DNA of 64,000 bases, taken from the NCBI RefSeq assembly GCF_040548815.1, contig NZ_JBEPSM010000001.1, positions 1,178,001-1,242,000 on the forward strand, read 5' to 3'. The notes under the pieces are model-generated. The model worked only from the letters and a program-made list of their open reading frames with translations. It did not search any database and was not told where the DNA came from. The DNA comes from Kaistia defluvii (GTDB taxonomy: Bacteria > Pseudomonadota > Alphaproteobacteria > Rhizobiales > Kaistiaceae). Each line of letters starts with the position of its first letter. Positions within the stretch are counted from its first letter, which is position 1. Below are positions 18,082 to 28,561 of this stretch, one piece after another. Made by a program: the position numbers and the translations under genes.

Positions 18082-18315
18082 TTAGCTGGCGCGGGTCTTC
18101 TCGTCGGTATTCGACGAAACGACATCGGAAGGCTTGTTGTCGATCACAGGCTTCGTGGTGGTGGTGGTGGGTTCGTCGTCGTCGGCAAGCCCCTTCTTGA
18201 AGCTCTTGACGCCCTTCGCCATGTCACCCATCACATCCGAAATCTTCCCCTTGCCGAAGAGCAGGAGGACGATCACCAGCACGATAAGCCAGTGCCAGAT
18301 GCTGAAAGAACCCAT
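18082..18315 (-). CDS. tatA: Sec-independent translocase subunit TatA
   Basis: 77 residues: one TM helix ([21 protein letters not shown], kept short as usual for this pore-forming subunit), the [24 protein letters not shown] amphipathic helix, and an acidic/Thr-rich tail. ATG 18315 with GGAG nine bases upstream was preferred over the preceding in-frame TTG. First gene of tatABC. Confidence 0.95.
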   Translation of the reverse strand: MGSFSIWHWLIVLVIVLLLFGKGKISDVMGDMAKGVKSFKKGLADDDEPTTTTTKPVIDNKPSDVVSSNTDEKTRAS

Positions 18316-18413
18316 CAACTCATCTCCACAAAAATCACGCGCTATGCGTTTGGTGGGGGACTATCGCAGACGGATCTTTCGCCCGCAACCAACCATCTTA
18401 CCCGCATGTAGGG

Positions 18414-19529
18414 TTATTCGGCCGGTTTCGCAAACACGAGGACGTCGCGTCGGTCTATGCTGAGCCACACCGTGCTGCCGACCACATAAGGCGTGGTGTT
18501 GTCGCGCGTGCGCATCCGGATCGGTACGTCGATGCCGTCGACGGCCACGCTGAGCAGGTCGACTTCGCCCAGAAACTGGTGCCCGACGATCCGTCCCGGC
18601 ACCCCGTCGCCAGCAATGGCAAATCCGACGCCCTGCGGCCGCACGCCGATCGACATGGTGGTGCCGTCCGCATGGCCGCGCGCGCCGAAACTGCCGATCG
18701 GCGTCTCGACGCGTCCGCCCTTGGCGCTCGCCTCGAACTCGTTCAATTCCGAGAAGAAACGGGCCGCGTAGAGATCGACCGGATGCTCATAAAGGTGGCG
18801 CGGCGTACCCACCTGCAGCAATTGGCCGCCGCGCATCAGCGCGATACGGTCACCCATGCGCATCGCCTCTTCCGGGTCGTGCGTGACGATGATGCAGGTC
18901 GCCCGCGTCTCGCGGATGATCGCCATCGTCTCCTCGCGGACATGGTCGCGCAGCCGCTTGTCCAGGCCGGAAAATGGCTCATCCATCAGCAGCATGGAGG
19001 GGCGCGGCGCGATCGCGCGCGCCAGCGCCACGCGCTGCTGCTCGCCGCCGGAAAGCGCGTGCGGATGGGCGGAGGCGTACCCGTCCAGGCCGACGCGGGC
19101 CAGCGCGTGGCGGCCCTGGCGCTCGGCTTCGGCGCGGGGAAGATCATTGAGGCCGTAAATGACGTTCTTCAGGATCGTCATGTGCGGAAATAGCGCATAA
19201 TCCTGGAACATCAGGCCGACGCCGCGCTTCTCGGGCGGCACGAATACCGACGCGCTCGCCATCTCCCTGCCATTGACCGTGATGCGGCCGCCGGAGGGAC
19301 GCTCGAGCCCGGCCGTGACGCGCAGAAGCGTCGTCTTGCCGCAGCCCGACCGGCCCAGGAGGCAGACGACCTCCCCCGGCTCCACGTGCAGATTGATGCC
19401 CCGCAGCGACGGCGCGTCGCCATAGTGGTGCGTGACCCCTTCGAAACCGAGCCGGGCTGCGATCGTGACACCTGCCGTGCCGCGACGCCCCCAGGCGGTC
19501 CGTTCGATCCATTGCGTGCTTGCGCTCAT
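18414..19529 (-). CDS. ABC transporter ATP-binding protein, Fe3+/polyamine (FbpC/PotA) type
   Basis: 371 residues. Walker A GRSGCGKTT (59-67), signature LSGGEQQ (159-165), Walker B MLLMDEP (179-185), and a C-terminal TOBE-like domain (about 270-370, TMSIGVRPQGVGFAI). This domain order is that of the CUT1/FbpC/PotA import ATPases. A 25-residue N-terminal extension precedes the domain. There is no permease gene next to it. The upstream gene 73 bases away is a TAXI-type binding protein, not a classical ABC binding protein. Substrate cannot be told from sequence. The two genes interrupt the usual scpB-tatA adjacency. Confidence 0.88.
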   Translation of the reverse strand: MSASTQWIERTAWGRRGTAGVTIAARLGFEGVTHHYGDAPSLRGINLHVEPGEVVCLLGRSGCGKTTLLRVTAGLERPSGGRITVNGREMASASVFVPPEKRGVGLMFQDYALFPHMTILKNVIYGLNDLPRAEAERQGRHALARVGLDGYASAHPHALSGGEQQRVALARAIAPRPSMLLMDEPFSGLDKRLRDHVREETMAIIRETRATCIIVTHDPEEAMRMGDRIALMRGGQLLQVGTPRHLYEHPVDLYAARFFSELNEFEASAKGGRVETPIGSFGARGHADGTTMSIGVRPQGVGFAIAGDGVPGRIVGHQFLGEVDLLSVAVDGIDVPIRMRTRDNTTPYVVGSTVWLSIDRRDVLVFAKPAE

Positions 19530-19602
19530 GCGAGCGGTTTAGCGTCTGATGCCGCCGCCGTCGAGTTCGACCTTTCGGATGGCGCCGACGAGGCCGCGCC
19601 GA

Positions 19603-20577
19603 TCAGGCGCCCCTGGCCTTGTAGAAGGCCGTGGCCGCGGGATGGAACGGCACGGCGGTGGTGGACGCCGCGCGGTCGAGCGCCAGCCGTGCGGCCTCGG
19701 GGTGCACCTTGTGCACGGCGTCGAGATTATCGAAGATCCCGGTCAGCACAGCGGTGACGAAATCATCCGTCGCGCTCGCGGATACGATCAGCACATTGGC
19801 GACGCCCAGGCTCGGCACGTTGGCCGTCATTCCGGCATAGGCCGATTTCGGCAAGGTGAGTTCGCGGTAGAGGCCCGGATACTTCCTGTCGATCGCCGCG
19901 TGTTGCACGCCGGTGGGCACGAAGGTGATCGCGGGCTTGCCGGCCGAGGCCAGTTCCGCGACGGCGGCGGTCGGCACGCCGCCGATCCAGAAGAACGCGT
20001 CGATTTTTCCGTCCTTCAGGGCCACAGCGGATTCGGCAACGCCGAGATTGGCGCGCGTCACGCCGCTTGCCGGATCGATGCCGGCCGCCTCCAGCACCCG
20101 GTCGGCGATCGCCTCGGTCGACGACCCTGCCGAGCCGATCGATACGCGCTTGCCCTTGAGGTCGGCGATGCTCGCGATGCCGGATTCCCGGCTGGCGACG
20201 ACGTGCAGGTACGAATCGTACAGCACGGCCAGAACGCGCAGGTCGAGCTTGCCGTCCTTGGCGTAGGCGCCGGTGCCGTGAAGGGCGTCATAAGCCGAAT
20301 CGACCGTCGAGAAACCGATGTCGGCCTTGCCGGCTTGGACCAGCCGGGCATTGTCGACAGAGCCGCCGGTCGCCTCGGCTTTGGAGTCGAAATGGGCCGA
20401 GGACAGGACCTCGGCGAGCCCCTGGCCATAGGGATAGAACACGCCACCCTTGCCACCGGTGACGATCCACGCTCGCATCGGCGACGCGGCCTGGACAAGG
20501 GCTGGCAGGACGGCCATCCCGGCCGCCCCGGCCCCGATGGCGAACAATCGACGACGGCTGATGGATATGTTGGACAA
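19603..20577 (-). CDS. TAXI family solute-binding protein with a twin-arginine signal
   Basis: 324 residues. The N-terminus ISRRRLFAIGAGAAG (residues about 5-19) has a Tat-type twin-arginine motif and a hydrophobic core, so export by the Tat system encoded 1.3 kb downstream is likely. The mature part (GGKGGVFYPYGQGLAEVL, then VDNARLVQAGKADIGFSTVDSAYDA, then GKRVSIGSAGSSTEA) is that of TAXI proteins, the binding component of one TRAP transporter class. No fused DctQM membrane gene is here. Start TTG 20577 was chosen because GGGGAGG lies five bases upstream; GTG 20607 in frame has no spaced ribosome binding site. Confidence 0.85.
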   Translation of the reverse strand: MSNISISRRRLFAIGAGAAGMAVLPALVQAASPMRAWIVTGGKGGVFYPYGQGLAEVLSSAHFDSKAEATGGSVDNARLVQAGKADIGFSTVDSAYDALHGTGAYAKDGKLDLRVLAVLYDSYLHVVASRESGIASIADLKGKRVSIGSAGSSTEAIADRVLEAAGIDPASGVTRANLGVAESAVALKDGKIDAFFWIGGVPTAAVAELASAGKPAITFVPTGVQHAAIDRKYPGLYRELTLPKSAYAGMTANVPSLGVANVLIVSASATDDFVTAVLTGIFDNLDAVHKVHPEAARLALDRAASTTAVPFHPAATAFYKARGA

Positions 20578-20681
20578 CGCGGCCTCCCCAGGCGGATCGC
20601 AGGCCACCTCCCCGGGCAGACCTTTCGTAGCGGCAGCATAGGCGCGGGACAGGCTGACGCAAGCGGAAGCGCTGGACAGGC

Positions 20682-21356
20682 TTAATCGTGCTCGCTGAGG
20701 CCTGCCGCCAGCAGATCGTCGGGATCGAGCGGGTCCTCGTCGTCGCGCAGCGCGTCGCCATCGCGCGGCTCCGGCACGGAGAAGCCGGGCGGGATCCGCC
20801 CGTCGAGCAACCCGGCGCCCTTGAGCTCATCGAGGCCGGGCAGGTCGCCGATCGCCTCCAGCCCGAAATGCACCAGGAAGGTCTCCGTCGTGCCATAGGT
20901 CACGGGACGGCCCGGCGTGCGGCGGCGACCGCGCATCTTGATCCAGCCGGCTTCCATCAGCACGTCGAGCGTGCCCTTGGAGATCGAGACGCCGCGGATC
21001 TCTTCGATCTCGGCGCGCGTCACGGGCTGGTGGTAGGCGATGATGGCCAGCGTCTCGAGCGCGGCGCGCGAGAGCTTCTTCTGGTCGCCCGCATCCCGCT
21101 GCAGCAGGAAGGCCAGATCGCTGGCGGTGCGGAACATGTACTTACCCGCCACCTGGACCAGATTGACGCCGCGCCCCGAATAGACGTGCTCCAGCTCGCG
21201 GATCAGGGCTTCGACGTCGCTGCCCTCCGGCAGGCGCGCGGCGATCTCGCGGGCGCCCAGGGGCTGCGCGCTGGCAAACAGCATCGCCTCCACCATGCGC
21301 AGCGCCATCCGGCGCTCTTCCGGGGCAAGCGATGTGAGATTTCCGAATTCAGGCAT
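20682..21356 (-). CDS. scpB: Segregation and condensation protein B
   Basis: 224 residues with tandem winged-helix domains (EERRMALRMVEAMLFASAQPL, then KLSRAALETLAIIAYHQPVTRAEIEEIRG). ScpB dimers bind ScpA and regulate the SMC condensin that compacts and separates chromosomes. The acidic C-terminal tail (DALRDDEDPLDPDDLL) is frequent in this order. ATG lies inside the 3' end of scpA (8-base overlap). Confidence 0.95.
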   Translation of the reverse strand: MPEFGNLTSLAPEERRMALRMVEAMLFASAQPLGAREIAARLPEGSDVEALIRELEHVYSGRGVNLVQVAGKYMFRTASDLAFLLQRDAGDQKKLSRAALETLAIIAYHQPVTRAEIEEIRGVSISKGTLDVLMEAGWIKMRGRRRTPGRPVTYGTTETFLVHFGLEAIGDLPGLDELKGAGLLDGRIPPGFSVPEPRDGDALRDDEDPLDPDDLLAAGLSEHD

Positions 21357-22179
21357 CGTTCTTCACCTCCGCGCCGTCGCGGTCCCGGTCGCGCATGTAG
21401 AGCGACGCGAAGGGCGCGGTCTGGCGCAATTCCACCCTGCCCTCCCGCACCAGCTCCAGGCTGGCGCTGAAGGAGCTGGCGAGCACGGTGGCCCGCATTT
21501 CCGGCGTCTGGATCCAGGGCGAAAGGAACATGTCCACCGGCGTCCAGTCGGCGATGCTGCCGATCATCCGCGTTAGCACTTCGCGTGCCTCGGCCAGCGA
21601 CCAGACCTGGCGCCGCCGCACATGCACCACCGACACCATCTGGCGCTGGCGTTGCGAGGCATAGGCCGTCAGCAGATCGTAGAGCGTGGCGGCATAGTCG
21701 CTGTGCTGGATGACCTCGACCGGCTCGGGCATGCCACGCGGAAACACCTCGCGGCCAAGCCGGTCGCGGTTGACCAGCTTCGCGGCGGCATCGCGCATCG
21801 CTTCCAGGCGGCGAAGACGGAATGCCAGCGCGGCCGCCATCTCTTCGCCGCTCGGCTCCTCGTCCGGCGAAGGCGCCGGCAGCAGCAACCGGGATTTCAG
21901 ATAGGCCAGCCAGGCGGCCATGACCAGATAATCGGCCGCGAGTTCGAGGCGGAGCTGACGCAACTGCTCGATATAGGCGAGATATTGTTCCGCCAGCGCC
22001 AGGATCGAGATCTTGGCGAGATCGACTTTCTGGGTGCGCGCGAGTGCCAGAAGCAGGTCGAGCGGTCCTTCAAAGCCATCAACATCGACGACGAGGGCGG
22101 AATCGCCCTCCTTGCGGTCCGGCGCTTCCTGCATCTCCCAGAGTTCGCTCTGGCCGTCCTTGTCGCGGGTCGCGGCCAT
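21349..22179 (-). CDS. scpA: Segregation and condensation protein A
   Basis: 276 residues; kleisin subunit that bridges SMC heads. DGFEGPLDLLLALARTQKVDLAKISILALAEQYL is the standard N-terminal kleisin signature, and YLVMAAWLAYLKSRLLLP follows. Sits 15 bases after nagZ, overlaps scpB by 8 bases, and shares their strand. Confidence 0.95.
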   Translation of the reverse strand: MAATRDKDGQSELWEMQEAPDRKEGDSALVVDVDGFEGPLDLLLALARTQKVDLAKISILALAEQYLAYIEQLRQLRLELAADYLVMAAWLAYLKSRLLLPAPSPDEEPSGEEMAAALAFRLRRLEAMRDAAAKLVNRDRLGREVFPRGMPEPVEVIQHSDYAATLYDLLTAYASQRQRQMVSVVHVRRRQVWSLAEAREVLTRMIGSIADWTPVDMFLSPWIQTPEMRATVLASSFSASLELVREGRVELRQTAPFASLYMRDRDRDGAEVKNDA

Positions 22180-22194
22180 CGGATCGATCCTGCC

Positions 22195-23229
22195 TCAGGC
22201 GACCGCCGGCGGCCAGCCGGCCCGCTCGGCGAGGGTGGCATACTCCGCCTCCGCCGCCTCGCGGTCCAGCGGATGCGGCGGCTTGCGCGCGGCACGGGCC
22301 GCGGCGGCCCGTTCCGCCGCCCTGCCCGTCAGTTCGGGAACCGAGCGCGCCACGTCCGTCATCTCTTCCATGACGCCGTTGCAGTGCAGGACCATGTCGC
22401 AGCCGGCGGAAAGGACCGCCGCCGCGCGGCTGGCATAATCGCCGCCCAGCGCCTTCATCGAGAGATCGTCGCTCATCAGCAGCCCGTCGAAGCCAATCCG
22501 GCCGCGAATGATCTGCTCGACGACGATGGGCGACGTCGTAGCCGGGCGCTCCGGATCGACGGCGGTGAAGACGATATGAGCCGTCATCGCCATCGGCAGG
22601 TCGTTCAGCGCCTTGAAGGGCACGAAGTCCGACCGTTCGAGGGTCGCGAGGCTGGCTTCGACCACCGGCAGACTTAGATGGCTGTCGACCGTCGCGCGGC
22701 CGTGGCCGGGCATGTGCTTGACCACCGGCAGTACGCCACCGGCGGCAAGGCCGTCGGCGGTGGCGCGCCCGAGGATCGAAACGATCTCGGCCTCCTCGGC
22801 ATAGGCGCGGTTGCCGATGGCGGGATGGGTGTGCGCGGTCCCGACATCGAGCACGGGAACGCAATCGACCGTGATGCCGAGATCGATCAGGTCGGAGGCG
22901 ATCAGCCGGCCGTGCAGCCAGGCCATGCGGCGTCCGGCAGCCTGGTCGGCGGCATAGAGGTCGCCGGCGAAACGAGCCGCCGGGCGGTTGCGCCAATGCG
23001 GCGGGGCGACCCGCTGGACGCGGCCGCCCTCCTGATCGATCAGGACCGGCCGGTCTGGATCATCGAGGATGTCGCGGAAGGTTGCGACGAGATCGCAGAC
23101 CTCTTCCGGCGTTCCAATATTGCGCTTGAAAAGGATGAGGCCCCATGGCCGCTCGTCGCGGAAGAACGCGATTTCATCGGCCGTAAGGCTGCGCCCCGCG
23201 CAGCCCGAAATAAATGCTTTGGCGGTCAT
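22195..23229 (-). CDS. nagZ: Beta-N-acetylhexosaminidase NagZ (GH3)
   Basis: 344-residue cytoplasmic enzyme that removes GlcNAc from anhydromuropeptides during peptidoglycan recycling. The substrate-binding DQEGGRVQR (65-73), KHMPGHG (171-177, with the general acid/base His) and the nucleophile D254 in LMSDDLSM are all present. Length is normal for the single-domain GH3 NagZ. Lies between a SPOR-domain gene and scpA, which is the standard rhizobial order. Confidence 0.95.
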   Translation of the reverse strand: MTAKAFISGCAGRSLTADEIAFFRDERPWGLILFKRNIGTPEEVCDLVATFRDILDDPDRPVLIDQEGGRVQRVAPPHWRNRPAARFAGDLYAADQAAGRRMAWLHGRLIASDLIDLGITVDCVPVLDVGTAHTHPAIGNRAYAEEAEIVSILGRATADGLAAGGVLPVVKHMPGHGRATVDSHLSLPVVEASLATLERSDFVPFKALNDLPMAMTAHIVFTAVDPERPATTSPIVVEQIIRGRIGFDGLLMSDDLSMKALGGDYASRAAAVLSAGCDMVLHCNGVMEEMTDVARSVPELTGRAAERAAAARAARKPPHPLDREAAEAEYATLAERAGWPPAVA

Positions 23230-23294
23230 GCTTCGGCCTTAGCTGCTTGCTGGGCGGACCGCAAGCGGCGGATGGGATCCGCCGCTTGTCAGGG

Positions 23295-25025
23295 TCAGTT
23301 CTTCTGGACGATGCAATCGCCGCCGGCGGCCCGAAGGCTCTCGCAGAACGAGACGGCCTGGTCGCGGGTCGCCATCGGACCGACGCGGGCACGGTAGTAG
23401 ATGCCCTTGGCGCCGAGATCGGCACGGACGACATTCGGCTCCTGCGACCCGAACACGCTCGAGAACTTGCGCTGCATCGCCTTGTAAGAGGCAATCGCCG
23501 CCTCTTCGGTCCGCTGCGACGCGACCTGGACGACGAACCCGCCCGAGGTGGGCGCGCGGGTTGCGGCAGCCGGCGCGGCAGCGGCCGGCTGGACCCGCGG
23601 CTTGGCGGGTGCGGCGGCCGGAGCCGCCAGCTGCGACACATCCTTGGGCGGCGTAGCGGCGGCAGGAGCCTCGGGCTCCGCATCGGCCGTCTGGACGGGC
23701 TCGTCCACGGGTGCGGCGGCTTCCGGGGTGGTCGCAACCGGCGTGGCCGACCGCGCAGGCGCCGACGTATCCGTCGGCGCACCGGCGGTGCGGGGCTGCG
23801 CCTCGCTCGAAATGATCGTGCCGTCCGGCTTCACCACGACGGTGCGAACCTTGCGCGGGCCGGCATCCGCGTCGCTCGGCGCGGCCGGCGTGGCCGCTGC
23901 GCCGCCGGCCAGATCGTCGATCGACGACGGATTGGAGGCATCGCCAGGGGCGCCGGGAAGGATGATGCGTGCGATCTCGCGGCTGGCCGGGGATTCGTTC
24001 GAGGCCGGCGCTTCGTCGATCGGTCCGTCGTCGGGAAGAACGAGCTGTTCGTCTCCCGCCAGTTCCGGGCTTGCGCGATCGTAGATCAGCTTGTTCTGCG
24101 CGACTTCGGTGTCCCCCGGGGTCGCGGCGGGCTGCACCTTGGTCGGGCCCTCGTCGGCAGCGATGACGCGCGGCGCGCCATCGCTGGACGAGCCGCTGCC
24201 ACCCTTCAGCGCAAGCGCGCCGAGGCCGCCAGCGAGCACGACGCCAAGCGCGACGGCAGCGATGACCAGACCCTTGCGCGAACGGCGCGGCTCGGCAAAG
24301 CGCTCCGCGCGGGCATGGCGCTCGTCGTAGCTGTCGTCCTCATAACTGGCGTTGGGATCGTCGCCATATTCGTTGTCATAGCCGGCCGAATAATCATCGG
24401 CGCCATTCTCCTGGCCCGGATGATACTCGCCCTGCGCATAGCCGCCGGCGTGAAGCCCCGGCTGTCCACGCTCGCGACCATAATCCGTCGCACCGGCATA
24501 GGCGGTGCCGGCATAGGGATCTTCTTCTTCGAGAGCGGGCTGGACGTAAGGATCCTGCGTGTAGCGCGGCTCCGGCTGCGGATGGCGCGGCTCGGCCTGG
24601 CGCGGCGGCTGGGCCGCCTGCCATTGCGGCGGCGCCGCCGGCGCACCGGGGCGCAGTCGCATGTGATCGAAGCCCTCGTCGCGCGACTGCACCGCACGCG
24701 GGGGCTGCGGCTCGACCTGGAGCGGACGGCCAGACGCCAAGCGAACCGCCGGATCGAAGGACGTCTGAAGATCGTTCATCAGTTCGGATTCGAGATCGAA
24801 TGACGTATCCCGCACGTTCGGCTGCTGCGCCGACCGCACCACGGGCGCCGCGACAGGCTGCCGTCCGCCCACGATGTCGTCAAAACTGGAATTGCCGGAA
24901 ACAATGCGGGCCAGTTCAACCAGCGGATCATCTTCAGCCTGTGCGGGCGGCTCGTTGCGCCGCCCGGTGTTCCCGTCCAGCGGCGCAGGCCGCCGCGAGA
25001 ACGAATTATCGTAGCGATCTGGCAT
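23295..25025 (-). CDS. SPOR-domain cell-envelope protein
   Basis: 576 residues. A long acidic, Pro/Gln/Tyr-rich cytoplasmic region (1-245) is followed by a basic stop and one TM helix (252-274), a Pro/Ala-rich periplasmic linker, and a C-terminal SPOR domain (about 490-575, GGFVVQVASQRTEEAAIASYKAM..GIYYRARVGP). SPOR domains bind denuded glycan strands at the division septum, so this is a probable divisome protein. Two Cys in the last 15 residues may form a disulfide. Lies between argS and nagZ. Confidence 0.9.
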   Translation of the reverse strand: MPDRYDNSFSRRPAPLDGNTGRRNEPPAQAEDDPLVELARIVSGNSSFDDIVGGRQPVAAPVVRSAQQPNVRDTSFDLESELMNDLQTSFDPAVRLASGRPLQVEPQPPRAVQSRDEGFDHMRLRPGAPAAPPQWQAAQPPRQAEPRHPQPEPRYTQDPYVQPALEEEDPYAGTAYAGATDYGRERGQPGLHAGGYAQGEYHPGQENGADDYSAGYDNEYGDDPNASYEDDSYDERHARAERFAEPRRSRKGLVIAAVALGVVLAGGLGALALKGGSGSSSDGAPRVIAADEGPTKVQPAATPGDTEVAQNKLIYDRASPELAGDEQLVLPDDGPIDEAPASNESPASREIARIILPGAPGDASNPSSIDDLAGGAAATPAAPSDADAGPRKVRTVVVKPDGTIISSEAQPRTAGAPTDTSAPARSATPVATTPEAAAPVDEPVQTADAEPEAPAAATPPKDVSQLAAPAAAPAKPRVQPAAAAPAAATRAPTSGGFVVQVASQRTEEAAIASYKAMQRKFSSVFGSQEPNVVRADLGAKGIYYRARVGPMATRDQAVSFCESLRAAGGDCIVQKN

Positions 25026-25093
25026 CGCGCTCCACTTTCCGCCTCATCCGGTGCTGCTCGTCAAAATTCGACGCCAGGCTCCTGGCAGAGACT

Positions 25094-26848
25094 TCACCGC
25101 ATCTCTTCGGGCGCATCGACTCCGAGCACCAGCAAACCGGATGACAGCACCAGCTTTGTGGCATGAACAAGGGCGAGCCGGGCCGCGGTCAACTGTGGTT
25201 GTTCAGGGTTAATAAACCGTAATTGCGGCAGATCCTTGCCGCGATTCCACTGTTGATGAAACTCTGCTGCAAGTTCGTAGAGGTAAAACGCTACGCGGTG
25301 CGGCTCATGCGCTTCGGCGGCGGATTCGATGATTCGGGGGAACTCCGCCAGCCGCCGCTGCAGGCTGATCTCGCCCGCGTCGTCGAGCAGCGATAGGTCC
25401 GCGCCGGCAAGGGCCGCGCCGGAGAGGTCGAGTGCCGGCAGGTCCTGCGCCGCGTTGCGCAGGATCGACGCCGCGCGGGCATGGCCATACTGGACGTAGA
25501 AGACCGGATTGTCCTTCGACTGCTCCGTCACCTTCTGGAAGTCGAAATCGAGCGGCGCGTCGCTCTTGCGGTAGAGCATCATGAAGCGCACCGCGTCACG
25601 GCCGACTTCCTCAACCACGTCGCGCAGCGTGACGAAATCTCCGGAGCGCTTCGACATGCGGACCGGCTCTCCGGCGCGGTAGAGCTTCACGAGCTGGCAA
25701 AGCAGGACGTCGACCGATGCCGCCCCGCCGGAGATGGCGCGGCCGACCGCCTGCAGGCGCTTCACATAGCCGCCGTGATCGGCGCCCAGCACATAGATCA
25801 TCTGCCGGAAGCCGCGGTCGAACTTGTCCTTGAAGTAGGCCACGTCGCCGGCGAAATAGGTGTAGCTGCCGTCCGACTTCACCAGGGGCCGGTCGATGTC
25901 GTCGCCGACATCGGTGGCGCGGAACAGAAGCTGCTCGCGGTCTTCCCAGTCGTCGGGAAGCTGCCCCTTCGGCGGCGGCAGCGTGCCGCTATAGACGAAG
26001 CCCTTCTTCTCCATGTCGGCGATCGTCGCGCCGATCTTGCCGCCATTCTCGCCGCTCAGCGTCTTCTCCGAGAGGAAGACGTCATGATGGACGTTGAGCA
26101 GGGCGAGATCGTCGCGGATCATCAGCATCATGGCGCTGATCGCCGCCTCACGGACGAGCGGCAGCCATTCGGCTTCCGGCATGTCGAGGAGCTTGCGGCC
26201 ATGCACGTCGGCCAACGCGGCGCCGACCGGCTTCAGATAGTCGCCCGGATACAGGCCTTCCGGAATGGTGATCTCTTCGCCAAGCGCTTCGCGGTAGCGC
26301 AGGAAGGCGGAGCGGGCGAGCACGTCGACCTGCCCGCCCGCATCGTTGATGTAATATTCCTTGGTAACGTCGTAGCCGCCCCAATCGAGCAGATTGGCCA
26401 GCGCGTCGCCGACGACGGCGCCACGGCAATGGCCGACATGCATCGGGCCGGTCGGATTGGCCGAGACATATTCGACATTGACCTTGAGGGCGCCGCCGAT
26501 GCGGCTGCGGCCATAGTCACTGCCAGCCCGGATCAGTGACTTCAGGGCATGGGCCCGATAGGGGGCTGCCAGCGTCAGATTGATGAAGCCGGGGCCGGCG
26601 ACCTCGACCGAGGCCACGTCCTCGTCGTCGCGCAGCCGCCCGGCAATCGCTTCGGCCAGATCGCGGGGCTTGAGGCCCAAGGGCTTGGCCAGCACCATCG
26701 CGGCATTGGTCGCGAGGTCGCCATGCGCGGCATCGCGCGGCGGCTCGACGACGATGCGCGAGAGATCGACGGGGGCGCTGTCGCGCGCGGCCAGGATGAC
26801 CTCGACGGCCGAGGTGACGCGTGCGGTGAAGTCGCGGAAAATATTCAT
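25094..26848 (-). CDS. argS: Arginyl-tRNA synthetase
   Basis: 584-residue class I synthetase. The HIGH motif is [14 protein letters not shown], the KMSKS-equivalent is [10 protein letters not shown], and the C-terminal anticodon-binding domain ends in [15 protein letters not shown]. Start ATG 26848 ([11 protein letters not shown]) is canonical; the frame open to 26947 is a non-conserved extension. Last gene before the SPOR gene, 46 bases after dgt. Confidence 0.97.
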   Translation of the reverse strand: MNIFRDFTARVTSAVEVILAARDSAPVDLSRIVVEPPRDAAHGDLATNAAMVLAKPLGLKPRDLAEAIAGRLRDDEDVASVEVAGPGFINLTLAAPYRAHALKSLIRAGSDYGRSRIGGALKVNVEYVSANPTGPMHVGHCRGAVVGDALANLLDWGGYDVTKEYYINDAGGQVDVLARSAFLRYREALGEEITIPEGLYPGDYLKPVGAALADVHGRKLLDMPEAEWLPLVREAAISAMMLMIRDDLALLNVHHDVFLSEKTLSGENGGKIGATIADMEKKGFVYSGTLPPPKGQLPDDWEDREQLLFRATDVGDDIDRPLVKSDGSYTYFAGDVAYFKDKFDRGFRQMIYVLGADHGGYVKRLQAVGRAISGGAASVDVLLCQLVKLYRAGEPVRMSKRSGDFVTLRDVVEEVGRDAVRFMMLYRKSDAPLDFDFQKVTEQSKDNPVFYVQYGHARAASILRNAAQDLPALDLSGAALAGADLSLLDDAGEISLQRRLAEFPRIIESAAEAHEPHRVAFYLYELAAEFHQQWNRGKDLPQLRFINPEQPQLTAARLALVHATKLVLSSGLLVLGVDAPEEMR

Positions 26849-26894
26849 AGCGGGATACAGCCCTTCGGGCGGAAGGAAAATTCTTGCAGCGCGC

Positions 26895-28112
26895 CTAACC
26901 CAAATCGGGCGAAGCGTCAAACAGACGGTGATGCTCACGCAACGCATAACGGTCGGTCATGCCGGCGAGAAAATCGGAAATGCGCCGTGCGCGACGCTCG
27001 GTATCCACCGGATCCAGGCCGATCTGCCACTCCGGCGGCAGCGCGTCGGGATCGCGCCAATAGCGTTCGAACAGCCGCTCCACCACGCCCTCCGCCGCCG
27101 TCATCACCTGCATGACGCGGGTATGGCGATAGACGTTGTGCCACAGATGCGTCTTGATGGCCTTGTCTGCAGCCACCAGCCCGCCGGAAAAGGCGATCAT
27201 AGGCCGCCCGGCATGGCGCAGCGCGTCGGCGGAGGTCGGATTGGTTTCGGCAAGCCGCCGCAATGCTTCCGCGATCACGTCCTCGATCATGCGGGTGATG
27301 ACGCGGCGAACCACCTCGTTTACAAGGCGCGGCTTTTCCAGCCCCGGATGCTCGGCCTCGATCGCATCCAGGATCTCGCGCAGGAAATCGACCTCACGCA
27401 GGCCGTCGACGGTCAGCAGCCCTGCCCGCAATCCGTCATCGATATCGTGGGCGTCATAGGCGATATCGTCGGCGATCGCCGCCGCCTGCGCTTCCGCCGA
27501 GGCATAGGTCGCAAGCTGGAGATCCTGCTCTGCGGTATAGGCCAGAATGGCAGCCGGCAGATCCTTGCCCTCATAGCTGCCGACGCCCCTGCCCTCGGCA
27601 TCGACCAGGGGGCCATTATGCTTGACCAGCCCCTCCAGTGCCTCCCAGGACAGATTCAGCCCGTCGAAATGCGGATAGCGCCGTTCCAGCTTGGTGACGA
27701 CGCGAAGGCTCTGGGCGTTGTGGTCGAAGCCACCATGCCCTGCCATCATCCGGTCCAGCGCCCGCTCGCCGGCATGGCCGAACGGCGTGTGGCCGAGATC
27801 GTGCGACAGCGCGATCGCCTCGGCGAGGTCCTCGTCGAGGCGCAGCGCGCGCGCCAGAGCCCGGGCGATCTGCGCCACCTCGATGGTGTGCGTCAGCCGG
27901 GTACGGTAATGGTCGCCCTCGTCGAACAGGAAAACCTGCGTCTTGTCCTTCAGCCGACGGAAGGCGGTGGAATGGACGATGCGGTCGCGATCCCTCTGAT
28001 AGGGCGTGCGCGTCGGGCTTTCCGGTTCGCGATACAAGCGACCGCGGCTTGCCGAGGGATCGACCGCGAAGGCGGCATGCGGACCGATGCCGAAGCCGAT
28101 CTGGCCTTCCAT
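26895..28112 (-). CDS. dgt: Deoxyguanosinetriphosphate triphosphohydrolase-like protein
   Basis: 405-residue HD-domain enzyme that hydrolyses dNTPs to nucleoside and tripolyphosphate. Metal-binding HD residues are in RLTHTIEV and [14 protein letters not shown], with a further Asp in [16 protein letters not shown]. It belongs to the shorter type 2 subfamily common in alphaproteobacteria, so substrate range is less certain than for E. coli Dgt (505 residues). ATG 28112 has GAGGAG six bases upstream and was preferred over 28136. Divergent from erpA, the usual arrangement. Confidence 0.92.
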   Translation of the reverse strand: MEGQIGFGIGPHAAFAVDPSASRGRLYREPESPTRTPYQRDRDRIVHSTAFRRLKDKTQVFLFDEGDHYRTRLTHTIEVAQIARALARALRLDEDLAEAIALSHDLGHTPFGHAGERALDRMMAGHGGFDHNAQSLRVVTKLERRYPHFDGLNLSWEALEGLVKHNGPLVDAEGRGVGSYEGKDLPAAILAYTAEQDLQLATYASAEAQAAAIADDIAYDAHDIDDGLRAGLLTVDGLREVDFLREILDAIEAEHPGLEKPRLVNEVVRRVITRMIEDVIAEALRRLAETNPTSADALRHAGRPMIAFSGGLVAADKAIKTHLWHNVYRHTRVMQVMTAAEGVVERLFERYWRDPDALPPEWQIGLDPVDTERRARRISDFLAGMTDRYALREHHRLFDASPDLG

Positions 28113-28222
28113 AGACGCTCCTCTTCCAGCGTGCATTGCACTGCAGCGATTGACTCCGCCAATCGCATTCCTAACTATCGGGTTCGGGCACCTGCAGGGT
28201 ACCCCTATTTTCGGAAGCAGCC

Positions 28223-28561
28223 ATGACCACTGAAACGCTCGACGTCACCTTGTCCGACCGCGCTGCCAAGCGCATCGCCCGCATCCTTTCGAAGGAACCG
28301 AGCGGCACGGCCTTGCGCGTCACCGTCTCCGGCGGCGGCTGCTCCGGCTTCCAGTATGGCTTCGACCTCGATGCCGAACGGGCCGAGGACGATCTGGTGA
28401 TCGAGAAGAACGGCGCCACGGTGCTGATCGACCAGATCTCGCTGCCCTACATGGACGGCTCCGAGATCGACTTCGTCGATGACGTGATCGGCCAGTCCTT
28501 CCAGATCCGCAATCCCCACGCGACCGCCTCCTGCGGCTGCGGCACCAGCTTCGCGCTCTAG
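28223..28561 (+). CDS. erpA: Iron-sulfur cluster insertion protein ErpA
   Basis: 112-residue A-type carrier that receives Fe-S clusters and hands them to apoproteins. The three ligands are C40 in GGGCSGFQY and C104/C106 in the C-terminal SCGCGTSF. The stop codon overlaps the stop of the convergent VapC gene by four bases (CTAG at 28558-28561). Confidence 0.92.
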   Translation: MTTETLDVTLSDRAAKRIARILSKEPSGTALRVTVSGGGCSGFQYGFDLDAERAEDDLVIEKNGATVLIDQISLPYMDGSEIDFVDDVIGQSFQIRNPHATASCGCGTSFAL

